Part shown: positions 1-7,903 of the stretch, piece after piece
Layout of the letters: each line of letters opens with the position of its first letter
Position numbering within the stretch: position 1 is the first letter of the stretch
From: Phycisphaerae bacterium
GTDB taxonomy: Bacteria; Planctomycetota; Phycisphaerae; Sedimentisphaerales; SG8-4
NCBI GenBank assembly: GCA_030614945.1
Contig: JAUXAH010000037.1
Span: 1-11,715, forward strand
Direction of reading: 5' to 3'
Length of the DNA: 11,715 bases
The notes under the pieces: generated by a model
The model's database searches: none
Seen by the model: only the letters and a program-made list of their open reading frames with translations
What the model was told of the DNA's origin: nothing
Translations under genes and position numbers: made by a program

Positions 1-1785
1 TTGAGCAACAAAACACAAGAGTTTTCTCCAGCCTTCTGACGGCCGAAATACTTCCATGTTTTCAGATCATAGGAGTACGACATGCTTACGCCGTTCTGCT
101 TATAAAAACACCACCACTTGCCCGGCTCGTCCTTGTCCTCAATCAGATACGGGTCAATTATGCGCCCCATCTGCTCCCGGGGTACGTCCGGCCCCTTGAC
201 CTTGAGTAACTCCGGCTCGCTCCAGTTTTCCAGATCTTTGCTGCGCATGATGAACGGACGCGCAGTTCTGTCCCCGCCAAAACCTTTACGGCCAGGGATA
301 GGGTAGGTGCAGAAGCAAATGATCCATTCCCCATTGTAGCGGATAATGTTGCCGGGGCTTGAGTAGTTCAATGCGGGGTCCTCCGGCGTCAGGAGCTTAA
401 CAGGCGTCCAGTTCACCAGGTCCCGGCTCGTGGTCGTGCCCAGTAAGCTGACCATATACTTCTTGTTGTCACGCGGGTGATTGACCGTGAAAAACAGTCT
501 GAACACCCCGTCGTGATAAATCGCCGTCGGATCTCGATAATGATTGTTCTCATTACCGGGCAGGATCTGTGGTGAAGGGATTTTCGTCAGATCGACCCTC
601 TTGAGTTTCTTTGTAGAAGCCTTCTTCATGGCAGCCTTTCCTATGAAACTGAACGAGTAGAGCTTTGACTCTCTCAGTTCGAACCCCAACTTGATCTCTT
701 TTCCCTTGAGTTTCTTGAATGAGAATCCATCCTTCCACTGTATCTGGGCGTCCGTCGCGGTTTTCGGTATCAGTTCGCCTTCAGCCAGTTTCTCGTCGCG
801 TTCGTCGAAGAGTGTTACCTTGACATAGCCGGACGGTGCAACGTCGGCGCTTATGCACAGCGAATCGGCGACAACTGAAACAGGCTTGGTTGTGAGGGAG
901 CCCGTTTTGTTGCTCCCCCCGGCAATTTGCTCGTAACCAGCGAAACCGTCTGCGCGCAACCACGCCAGGCAGAAGAATCCGTTACGCCACGCCATGAATC
1001 TGCCGTCGTTGGCGCCGTAGTACATGCGTATTTTGTCCTTGCCGATAAGCGGCACGGAAGCGAAGATGCAGCCCCAATCGTAGTCGCCCATAACCGGGCC
1101 ATTGGGAATCAACGGCGTTCCGGGACAAATCCTGTGCCATTCGATGCTGTCCGGACTCCATGCCAGCTCGCACCACTGCTTGCTTGCTTTAATGTCAAAC
1201 AGACCGACCATGCCCAGGTAGACACCGGCGTGACGGACCACGAGCATGTCGTGAATCTGCATGCGCAGGTCAAGCCCCTCGATGACAAGCTCCGGCTTTG
1301 ACCACTTCAGGAAATCTGGGGATACGCTCCTAACCTTCTGCCGATGCCCGCCGCTGCCGTAGCGTCCCTCGGTCGTTGCCCCGCCCCAGCGACGCGTGAT
1401 AAGCACATACTTGCCGAGATCTTCATCCCACCATATAGCCTGGTTCGTGTCGCCATGGGAGATACGGCCGGCATTATGCTTTTTCCCCCAGCGAATGCCG
1501 TCGGGAGAGAACCATACGGCGCTGTTCTTCCGCTCCGGGTGAATTGCCTTGTAGCGTTTCTGCGGATTGGTTTCATGCAGGTCCTTCATAACCGCCACGC
1601 CATGGGTGTATTCTATAACGATATTGTTCTTCTTGCTGCCGTTAAACTCGATCAACCCCAACTCAGGTTTCTCCCAGTGGATTCCATCTTTGGACGTGGC
1701 GTAGCACACGCCAAATCCGCGTCGCCCTTCCCGCCACTTGACCCATGCCCGCTTCTCAGATGGCAGACCCTCGCCAGGGAATTTT
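1..1785 (-). CDS. Main part of a frameshifted two-propeller glycoside-hydrolase-like protein (runs off left edge)
   Basis: Reading the minus strand from the G9 tract to base 1 gives one frame with no stop, so the gene continues beyond the window. It is the continuation of the signal-peptide fragment starting at 2100; one base too many in the G tract separates them. In order it shows GVCYATSKDGIHWEKPELGL, the repeat motif WFSPDGIRW, then GDTNQAIWWDEDLGKYV, typical of GH32/GH43-like five-bladed propellers, then a beta-sandwich ending ESKLYSFSF (about 660-630). This part parallels the neighbouring paralog. It then continues, unlike the paralog, into a second propeller with RDPTAIYHDGVFRLFFT (about 535-485), SPGNIIRYNGEWII and IDPYLIED. 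The likely role is binding or cleaving a plant or algal polysaccharide outside the cytoplasm. The substrate cannot be told, and the catalytic acids were not assigned. A gene caller might start this piece at the out-of-context ATG at 1847. Confidence 0.75.
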
Positions 1786-2100
1786 CCCCCCCCCACCGGA
1801 TCTGATGAATATGCTGTACCAGCACTTGTAGATTTTTTCTTCATCATCGTAGATGACGCTGCAATATGGATTGTCGAAACGGGGCTCCCATGGCTTGTCT
1901 TCTTTGAAGAGTGGATTATTCTTGTCCTTCTGCGCGACACCGACAGTAAGATGCACATTCTCTTTCGATTCGATGATGCGGGAATCCAGCAGAAGGTACC
2001 TGTCGCGATTGAATACTTTGTCGGCAGGTTTCCCGAACGACGTTACGGCTGTCAACAGACATACCGCCAGTGCTGCTGTAATGAGTCTGCTATGTTTCAT
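1756..2100 (-). CDS. N-terminal fragment of the same propeller protein, with signal peptide
   Basis: The ATG at 2100 is preceded by AAGGAG eight bases upstream, so it is preferred over an in-frame ATG at 2133 that overlaps the end of the upstream gene. The first ~22 residues (basic MKHSR, then a hydrophobic run of A, L, V and C) look like a Sec signal peptide, so the protein is probably exported. The mature start NRDRYLLLDSRIIE and the stretch NPLFKEDKPWEPRFDN are nearly identical to the paralog at 3646. After KCWYS the frame enters four glycines encoded by the G9 tract and stops at 1756. Dropping one G restores the long downstream frame, so this is the start of that gene rather than a real 115-residue protein. 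The gene lies 25 bp after the stop of the upstream paralog, suggesting one transcript. Confidence 0.75.
   Translation of the reverse strand: MKHSRLITAALAVCLLTAVTSFGKPADKVFNRDRYLLLDSRIIESKENVHLTVGVAQKDKNNPLFKEDKPWEPRFDNPYCSVIYDDEEKIYKCWYSIFIRSGGGGKIPWRGSAI
1786..1794. other. Nine-base homopolymer tract at the frameshift site
   Basis: Nine C on the plus strand (nine G on the coding minus strand) lie exactly where the reading frame changes. Eight G would join the signal-peptide fragment to the long downstream frame. Possible causes are slipped-strand phase variation, a fixed pseudogene mutation, or an assembly or sequencing error. Confidence 0.8.
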
Positions 2101-2125
2101 GTTACGTCTCCTTTTTTCTTCGTTC

Positions 2126-2968
2126 TCAATCACTGAAACTGAATGAATATAATTTTGCGTCTCTCAGTTCGAATCTCAACCGGATCTCTTTGCCTTTGAG
2201 CTTTTCGAGTGAAAATCCCTTTTGCCACTTTACCTGGGCGTCGGTAACGGTTCGTTTTATGGGTTTACTTTCAGCCAGTTCCTTATTGTCCTTATCGAAA
2301 AGCTTTATCTTGATGAATCCATTCCTTCGAACGTCTGCACAAAGCTGGAGTTCGTTGCCGGTACAAACAATGGGCGTAGTTGTAATAAACGCCGGTTTGT
2401 CCCCAGCGATTTGCTCATAGCCGGCCCAGCCGTCCGGGCGCAGTGTGCCTAAAGCCAGGTAGCCCTTGCGCCAGTCGAAAAAGTACCAGTCGCAGGCTCC
2501 GTAATAGATTCGGACCTCATCGTCTAAGAAAATCGGAGCTGAGGCGAAGATGGTTCCCCAGTCGTAGGGCATCTTTCCGTACTCTTCCTTTTCCGCCGGG
2601 GTGTGTCCAATGAACGGTGTGCCTTCTTGTATGCGGTGCCACGTTACGGTGTCGGGACCCCAGGCAAGCTCGACATGCTGCTTCACGTGGAAGTTGGACC
2701 TGTCCTGAAATTCCATCATACCCAGCAGCCCGATATAGACGCCCCCCGTCGGGAAAACAACCATATCGTGGGTTTGCTGCAGGGGGTTTACACCCTCAAG
2801 AACGACTTTTGCCTTTGTCCAGTTCACAAAGTCGGGCGACTCCGTCCGCGCCACCTGGCGAATACTTGGTCTTCCATACTTCAAACGCGTAATGCCCACA
2901 AACTTTCCGAGCGACGGGTCCCAGAATGCGTTGTTGTGGGTATCCCCGTGGGCATCAATCTTTGGGCA
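2126..2968 (-). CDS. C-terminal part of a propeller glycoside-hydrolase-like protein interrupted by a stop codon
   Basis: This is in the same frame as the fragment at 3646-2969, just after its TAA. The sequence resumes with CPKIDAHGDTHNNAFWDPSL, the segment expected directly after the SPDGLHW motif, so the two pieces were one ~506-codon gene. An annotation tool would probably start this half at the GTG at 2899, which has no reason to be a true start. Propeller blades (VYIGLLGM, YYGACDWYFFDW) are followed by a C-terminal beta-sandwich of about 85 residues with LKGKEIRLRFELRDAKLYSF, a layout common in GH32-like proteins. It ends in SFSD with TGA at 2126. The paralog starts 25 bp downstream with its own Shine-Dalgarno. 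Whether this half is translated is unknown. Confidence 0.75.
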   Translation of the reverse strand, partial: CPKIDAHGDTHNNAFWDPSLGKFVGITRLKYGRPSIRQVARTESPDFVNWTKAKVVLEGVNPLQQTHDMVVFPTGGVYIGLLGMMEFQDRSNFHVKQHVELAWGPDTVTWHRIQEGTPFIGHTPAEKEEYGKMPYDWGTIFASAPIFLDDEVRIYYGACDWYFFDWRKGYLALGTLRPDGWAGYEQIAGDKPAFITTTPIVCTGNELQLCADVRRNGFIKIKLFDKDNKELAESKPIKRTVTDAQVKWQKGFSLEKLKGKEIRLRFELRDAKLYSFSFSD

Positions 2969-3646
2969 TTAAATAGGCACGCTCCAATGCAGTCCATCCG
3001 GGGAAAATGCCACTGCCATCTTGCTCCCCTTGAAGAACATTTTATAACGTTTCGCGAGGTCCGATTCATGAAGGTCCTTAAAAACGCCGGCGCCATGCGG
3101 ACCTGTGAAAACCCCCTTGAAATGATAACCGCGCATAAGAATGTTGTTCTTTTTATTACCGTTGAATTCGACCAAGCCGAGTTCGGGCTTCTCCCAATGG
3201 ATACCGTCTTTTGAGACGGCGTAGCAGACGCCCATTTCCCGGCCGCGGGGCCTGGAACTCATATAGTCCCGCGATTCGGGATTGCGTTTTTCGGTCGGCG
3301 TGCTCGTCGTCCTCTCGTCGATAATAAACGGGCTGTACCAGCACTTGTAGAGCTTGTCCTGTTCGTCGTAGATGACGTTGCAATAGACGTTATCGAAACG
3401 CGGCTCCCAGGGCTTGTCCTCTTTGAATAGCGGGTTCCGCTTATCTTTTTGTACCGTCCCGACAGTCAGTATTGCATTTTCTGTATCTTCGATGATTCGG
3501 GAATCAAGCAAAAGGTACCTGTTACGCCTGGGTACGTCATCACTTTTCTCTATGGCCCCATTTGCCCCGCTAATCCAGAGGAGCATAGCCATTGTCATTA
3601 TTGCTATAGCCACTTTCGTATCCACTTCTTTTCCTTGCTTAGTCAT
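2969..3646 (-). CDS. N-terminal part of the interrupted propeller protein, with signal peptide
   Basis: The ATG at 3646 has AGGAGG eight bases upstream, a strong Shine-Dalgarno. Residues ~10-30 form a hydrophobic stretch ending ISGANGA, a plausible Sec signal peptide with cleavage near residue 31. The body carries RYLLLDSRIIED, NPLFKEDKPWEPRFDN, DGIHWEKPELGLVEFNG and FSPDGLHW, shared with the second copy. Translation ends at TAA (2969-2971) after 225 residues, in the middle of the propeller. The frame beyond the TAA stays open to 2126 and matches the paralog, so a single nonsense codon splits the gene. This is the first gene of the minus-strand pair and lies divergent from the FAD oxidoreductase across a 298-bp gap. 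The fold assignment is family knowledge; the substrate is unknown. Confidence 0.8.
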   Translation of the reverse strand: MTKQGKEVDTKVAIAIMTMAMLLWISGANGAIEKSDDVPRRNRYLLLDSRIIEDTENAILTVGTVQKDKRNPLFKEDKPWEPRFDNVYCNVIYDEQDKLYKCWYSPFIIDERTTSTPTEKRNPESRDYMSSRPRGREMGVCYAVSKDGIHWEKPELGLVEFNGNKKNNILMRGYHFKGVFTGPHGAGVFKDLHESDLAKRYKMFFKGSKMAVAFSPDGLHWSVPI

Positions 3647-3795
3647 TGAAGTAACCTCCTATTAGAATAAACCGACACAGTAGTTATTCAGGCCTTCCAT
3701 AAACGGCCTAAGCTTCGATATTAGTCCAGCCGACCGGAAAAATCAAGGCTCTGGAAACCTCTTTCGCCCGGATAGCGGGAATAAATATTAGCCAT

Positions 3796-3825
3796 TTGTA
3801 AAAAGTATCAATTTTTGTGTATAAT
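3796..3825 (+). promoter_or_regulatory. Putative promoter for the FAD oxidoreductase
   Basis: TTGTAA (3796-3801) and TATAAT (3820-3825) are separated by 18 bp in an AT-rich part of the divergent gap, about 120 bp before the start codon. The -10 is perfect and the -35 matches 4 of 6. No convincing minus-strand promoter for the propeller pair was found; 3700-3720 holds only a short inverted repeat (AGGCC...GGCCT). Confidence 0.45.
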
Positions 3826-3944
3826 ATCATCAGAAAATTTTAGATTTTTCCTCAACAATGTATATGGGAAATGTTGGATAAGGGGAATGTCAGTGAAATC
3901 AGATTTCCTATCAGTTTCAGCAGCCTTGTTGGGGAGGTAGATGA

Positions 3945-6428
3945 ATGCGAATTGCCCTGATTCTTTTGCCATTGGTGATCATTGTCTCGGCTATGACTAC
4001 TCGGTCTCATGCCGAAATGCTCTGGCTCGAGGCGGAACAGTTTGACCGGCCGGGCGGTTGGACGAACGATGCCCAATTCATCGACCAGATGGGCTCGCCC
4101 TATCTAATGGCCATTGGCTTAGGGACTCCGGTTGCGGACGCAGGCACGACGGTCCAAGTGCCCCAGGTGGGACGCTATCGGCTCTGGGTCCGCACGAAAG
4201 ACTGGGCGCCCGAGCACCACCCTGGCACGTTCCAGATCCTGCTCAACGGCAAGAGCACCGGCGCGACGTTCGGCGCGTCGGGCAAGGCGGGTTGGCTTTG
4301 GGAAGACGGGGGGATTCACGAACTGGACGGCCACGTCGAATTGCGTCTGCACGATCTGACCGGCTACTACGGCCGGTGTGACGTCGTCGTGTTAGCTGAC
4401 GATCTTGATTGGGTGCCGCCGATGGACGCCAAAGCGGTCGCCTCGCTACGGGAAACACACGGTGGAGTGAGCCGCCAAATCGAAGTCATGTCCGAGGCCG
4501 ATGTCGTTGTGGTCGGTGGCGGGCTGGCTGGCTCAACGGCCGCCGTGGCCGCCGCCAGAAACGGCTGCCGCACCGTCTTGATCCAGAACCGGCCGGTGCT
4601 TGGCGGTAACGCCAGCACCGAGATCCTCGTGCCGCCCGTCGGCGCATGGGCCGGGATCTATCGAACCAAGTATCCCCTCGATCCGCGCGAAACCGGGATC
4701 ATCGAAGAATACCGTACCGCCGGCAATCAGCGAGTCAAAGAAGGCCGTTTGTACTCGAAGCGCTTGCTGCGGCTTGTGTGGCTCGAGCCGAATCTCGATT
4801 TGCACTTGAACACCCACGCCACCGGCGTACGAATGCACAAAGGTGACGGAAAACGAATCCGGGCCGTCGACGCCGTCGACGTCCGCTCGGGCCGACGAAT
4901 GCGATTCCCCGGCAAGGTGTTTATCGACTGCACCGGCGACGGCGTGGTCGGCGTTGCCGCCGGCGCCGAGTACCGTCACGGCAAAGAGTCCAAAGCGATG
5001 CACAACGAGCCCTGGGCACCTGAGGAGTCCAGCAAAAATACCATGGGAAACGGGTTGAAATACTTCGCCCGCGATATGGGTGAACCTCGGCCGTTCAAAA
5101 CTCCCGACTGGATCTCTCCCTTCCCCACTTGTGACAGCATCGGCCCTCAGCGTCATCCCAAGCTGACTACCACCATCGAGATCGGTTCGCAATGGAACAT
5201 CGAACTGGGCGGGCTCCGTGATACATACGCGGATGCCGAAGAGATACGCGACGATCTTCTTCGGCTGATTTACGGCCTCTGGGACCATTTGAAGAACCAT
5301 TGCACTAAGGACAGTGAACAGGCAGCCAGCCACCAACTGGTGTGGGTCGGCCACGTAGCCGGTAAGCGGGAAAACCGGCGGCTCATGGGCGACTACATAC
5401 TCACCCAGAACGACATCGGCCAGCAGACGCTCTTTCCCGACCGCGTTGCCTTTGGGGCCTGGAGCGTCGACGACCACTACTCGGCCGGATTCTTTCACAA
5501 GGGGCCTACGGGCCGCCATTTCGACGGGGACGACCATCATTACAAGGGAGTGCCCTTTACGATCCCCTTCCGCTCACTATACTCCAGGAATATTGATAAC
5601 CTTCTGATGGCCGGACGAAATATCTCGGCTACTCACCTTGGAATGTCCAACACACGAGTAATGCTCACCTGTGCGATACTCGGCCACGCCGCTGGCACAG
5701 GAGCCGCCTTCTGTGTTCACGAGAACACATCCCCCCGTAGCATATACCAAAACCATATGCCGGCGCTCCAACAGCAACTGCTCAAAGAAGGAGCCGCGGT
5801 TTTGCACCTTCGAGCCCACGATCCGCGCGACTTAGCTCAACGGGCTGAAGTAACCGCCTCCAGCGAAAGCACCCACACGAGCGGCGAACACATGGCGGCA
5901 ACCAAGGTCACCAACGGTTTCGCCCGAGCCGTTGGCGAGCGAATGAAGGAAACGACCAATGCCTGGAGACCCGATCCAAAGGCCGCCGGTCCTCACTGGC
6001 TCCAGCTCAGCTGGCATGAGCCGGTCATGTTCAACATGCTTCACATCACCTTCCAAACGGCGGACACGGCCCCCCGCCGGTTCCAAGTCGAGGCGCACCG
6101 GCAGGACAAGTGGATTCCGATTACCGAAATCGACCAGAATCGCCATCGTCGCCACGTTCTGGGATTCTCCGAACCGATCTTGGCGGACGCGCTGCGTCTT
6201 ATCGAAAACGAGCCGGCTGGCGTTTGTGAGATTCGCGTTTACAACGAACCACAACGTCTGGTGGAGCTCGCTCAGCGAGCTCACGCCAACATGCGTTTGC
6301 CTGACGAAGGGCCTTGGCTGCCTTGGGGTGACGAGCATCTGCCTAAACCGGGCAAGGATTCGAAGCCCCCTGGCCACGACGGGGTCGAAGGTCAGCTTGT
6401 TGTATCGGTTAGACTCGATCAGAAATAG
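3945..6428 (+). CDS. Exported FAD-dependent oxidoreductase with carbohydrate-binding-like and discoidin-like modules
   Basis: The start ATG at 3945 follows GGGGAGG by seven bases; an ATG at 3941 is in another frame. Residues 1-23 are a signal peptide ending RSHA. Residues ~25-150 form a beta-rich module (LWLEAEQF, VGRYRLWVRTKDW, LNGKSTGATF) like carbohydrate-binding domains. A FAD_oxidored-type domain (PF12831-like) follows: GGGLAGS at 191-197 is the dinucleotide-binding turn, LGGNAS at 219-224 is a signature of this family, CTGDG lies at 329-333, and LLMAGRNIS at 553-561 is the second flavin-contacting segment. From ~640 to ~775 a discoidin/F5-8 type C-like module (HWLQLSWHEPVMFNMLHITF, CEIRVYNE) ends the recognisable part. 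The reaction is unknown; oxidation of a sugar or glycoside is a guess from the modules and the propeller neighbours. The last ~20 residues have no visible domain, and an IS remnant follows the stop, so the C-terminus may be truncated. Confidence 0.85.
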   Translation: MRIALILLPLVIIVSAMTTRSHAEMLWLEAEQFDRPGGWTNDAQFIDQMGSPYLMAIGLGTPVADAGTTVQVPQVGRYRLWVRTKDWAPEHHPGTFQILLNGKSTGATFGASGKAGWLWEDGGIHELDGHVELRLHDLTGYYGRCDVVVLADDLDWVPPMDAKAVASLRETHGGVSRQIEVMSEADVVVVGGGLAGSTAAVAAARNGCRTVLIQNRPVLGGNASTEILVPPVGAWAGIYRTKYPLDPRETGIIEEYRTAGNQRVKEGRLYSKRLLRLVWLEPNLDLHLNTHATGVRMHKGDGKRIRAVDAVDVRSGRRMRFPGKVFIDCTGDGVVGVAAGAEYRHGKESKAMHNEPWAPEESSKNTMGNGLKYFARDMGEPRPFKTPDWISPFPTCDSIGPQRHPKLTTTIEIGSQWNIELGGLRDTYADAEEIRDDLLRLIYGLWDHLKNHCTKDSEQAASHQLVWVGHVAGKRENRRLMGDYILTQNDIGQQTLFPDRVAFGAWSVDDHYSAGFFHKGPTGRHFDGDDHHYKGVPFTIPFRSLYSRNIDNLLMAGRNISATHLGMSNTRVMLTCAILGHAAGTGAAFCVHENTSPRSIYQNHMPALQQQLLKEGAAVLHLRAHDPRDLAQRAEVTASSESTHTSGEHMAATKVTNGFARAVGERMKETTNAWRPDPKAAGPHWLQLSWHEPVMFNMLHITFQTADTAPRRFQVEAHRQDKWIPITEIDQNRHRRHVLGFSEPILADALRLIENEPAGVCEIRVYNEPQRLVELAQRAHANMRLPDEGPWLPWGDEHLPKPGKDSKPPGHDGVEGQLVVSVRLDQK

Positions 6429-6934
6429 ATACTGGCCGCCGAAACCATTGGCGGGGGAAAAAACCGGCCCAAACCCTACGGACAGGGCCAAAAAAGGTGT
6501 TAAACGCAGTTTGCTGACCGAAGCATCTGGAGTACCGATTGGCTTGGCAATTGATGGAGCGAATCGGCATGACAGCAAGATGGCTGAGGCAACGATTGAG
6601 AGTATTCCGGTAGAGCGTCCTGAGCCTACAGAGCAGAAGCCTCAAGGTATGCCTCTGGATAAGGCTTATGATTCTGGTGAGGTACGAGAATTGGTCAAAG
6701 AGTTTGGTTACACAGCTCATATTCGTTCGCGTGGTGAAGAGGCACAAGCCATTAAGCGTGAGGCTGGCTTCAAGGCTCGTCGTTGGGTTGTAGAAAGAAC
6801 ACATAGCTGGATGAACCGCTTTCGCCGTATCCTGACGCGGTGGGAAAAGAAACCTGAGAATTATTTGAGCTTGCTTCATTTTGTCTGCGCCATAATTACG
6901 TTTCGTTGTTCCGGGTTATTCGGATAGGCTCTAA
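6429..6934 (+). mobile_element. Remnant of an IS5-type insertion sequence
   Basis: The right portion of an IS containing the transposase C-terminal half. The probable right end is near 6934, because the bases around the stop codon (6915-6934) look like an IS terminus. A degenerate match to its reverse complement (13 of 20) lies at 6409-6428, inside the end of the FAD gene; it could be the left end but may be chance. No target-site duplication could be set. Confidence 0.55.
6430..6927 (+). pseudogene. IS5-family DDE transposase, N-terminal half missing
   Basis: The frame encodes PKPLAGEKTGPNPTDRAKKG, KRSLLTEASGVPIGLAIDGA, MPLDKAYDSGEV, ARRWVVERTHSWMNRFRRI and ENYLSLLHFVCA, ending at TGA 6927. 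These are hallmarks of the catalytic half of IS5-type (IS427/ISL2-like) transposases: the second aspartate in DKAYD and the glutamate in VERTHSW are present. The first catalytic aspartate, just before PLAGEKTGPNPTD in intact relatives, and the N-terminal helix-turn-helix half are absent. No start codon or Shine-Dalgarno lies at the beginning; the frame is open upstream only as a shadow of the FAD gene. It cannot make a working enzyme. Confidence 0.8.
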
Positions 6935-7292
6935 ATTTAACCACGAAGACACGAAGGCACAAAGAAGAATTAGACGGGATAACAGGATTGACAAGGATTT
7001 TGTTTTAGCCGGCTTTGGCGTTTTCGGCCATACCTTTCCTCGAAGCAAGCTTCTGCGAAAGGCCCGGCCTTATCCGCCGGGTTCCGTCGAAGCCGGACCC
7101 CATTTGGGAAGCTGGCGAAAACGGTGTTTAATTAGCCATGAAAAGGCACAAAATGCACAAAAAGGGACAAAAAAACGGCCAAAAAAGTGCTTTTTTTAAC
7201 CTGCTTGTATTCCTGCATGTCTTTGCCTGCCAATGCAAATCTCAGACAGGAAGTCTTTGGGCGGGGGTGACAGTGCAAAGTGAAGCGAATTG
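6935..7292. other. Non-coding repeat-rich stretch
   Basis: No gene is supported here. It holds a patchwork of short genomic-repeat-like pieces: ACCACGAAGACACGAAGGCA (6940-6959), GGGATAACAGGATTGACAAG (6977-6996), a nested inverted repeat around 7035-7065 (CCTTTC...GAAAGG enclosing GAAGCAAGCTTC), and a purine-rich run near 7139-7190 of ATGAAAAGGCACAAAATGCA type. The A6-GTGC-T7 palindrome near 7182-7199 is a weak candidate for a shared terminator. Confidence 0.5.
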
Positions 7293-7685
7293 TCATGTGT
7301 TTTTTACGATAATAAGAGTGTACTTCGCGGTAAGAAAACAACGATTCTTGCCTATTCGTTCCTGATCCTGCCAGCCTTGACAAACTAGCTCTCCTTTACA
7401 CTCGCTCTCGCCTGATTCATACAGACAAGAAATGACAGATTGTAAATCGTATCCTCCATCAACACATTCCCTGTAGGGACAAGCTACTTCAAAAATGGCT
7501 TTGCTATTCGCTCCCCAAGATTGTTCTTTCTTGAATGTCTTTGAAGAATCGTCATAATCGACGAATTCGATATTTACATTGATCTTTGTAATATCAGAGA
7601 AGATTTCTTTTACGGTTTTGGCAGCAACCCATTTTTGATGTTTAAGTGCCGCCTCAATTTGTTTACGTTTTTCTTTCCTGGACAT
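7293..7685 (-). CDS. Hypothetical 130-residue cysteine-bearing protein
   Basis: The ATG at 7685 is preceded by AGAGGA six bases upstream. The first ~30 residues are basic and helical (SRKEKRKQIEAALKHQKWVA). The second half carries cysteines at 69, 74, 87, 96, 102 and 116 in the pattern CPYREC ... VCQGWQD ... RC, which could bind a metal ion or form a small folded beta unit. No signal peptide or membrane segment is seen, so it is probably cytoplasmic. I do not recognise a named family. Codon use and the clear Shine-Dalgarno support a real gene. It stands alone on the minus strand, with the 176-residue gene 218 bp upstream. No function is proposed. Confidence 0.65.
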   Translation of the reverse strand: MSRKEKRKQIEAALKHQKWVAAKTVKEIFSDITKINVNIEFVDYDDSSKTFKKEQSWGANSKAIFEVACPYRECVDGGYDLQSVISCLYESGESECKGELVCQGWQDQERIGKNRCFLTAKYTLIIVKNT

Positions 7686-7826
7686 ATTGAATCCTCTTAT
7701 AAACTAAGTGGACACACTATTGTTTATACCATTCCCGCATAACATAATAATATCCAACACGATACCTATGGAACAGGCTTCCACTGATTTTATGCTGCCG
7801 TTATGCTTATATTAAGAAAATACTTG

Positions 7827-7852
7827 TCTGCCAAGGCCTTGGCGAAGGCAGA
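7827..7852. repeat. Palindromic intergenic repeat
   Basis: It contains the perfect 14-bp palindrome GCCAAGGCCTTGGC (7830-7843), nested within outer arms TCTGCC and GGCAGA. It lies between two minus-strand genes and resembles dispersed short palindromic repeats. It is not followed by a T run on either strand, so a terminator is not favoured. Confidence 0.5.
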
Positions 7853-7903
7853 TTTAGCTTGAATCCCGGCAATAAGCGTGGAGCCCCATGGGCAAAGCCC
7901 TTT

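Noticed and set aside
2969..2971. Stop-codon recoding in the propeller gene
   Set aside because: TAA is not used for selenocysteine or pyrrolysine, and no recoding structure is evident; a nonsense mutation is simpler.
4533..5540. Minus-strand ORF of 335 residues opposite the FAD oxidoreductase
   Set aside because: It is a GC-rich antisense shadow; the plus frame has clear FAD-binding motifs and a ribosome site.
6409..6428. Firm call of an IS left inverted repeat
   Set aside because: 13 of 20 matches is too weak alone, and it lies within coding sequence; kept only as a hypothesis.
6906..7199. Plus-strand ORF of 97 residues after the IS remnant
   Set aside because: It starts inside the IS end and runs through repeats giving peptides like NHEDTKAQRR; it has no coding character.
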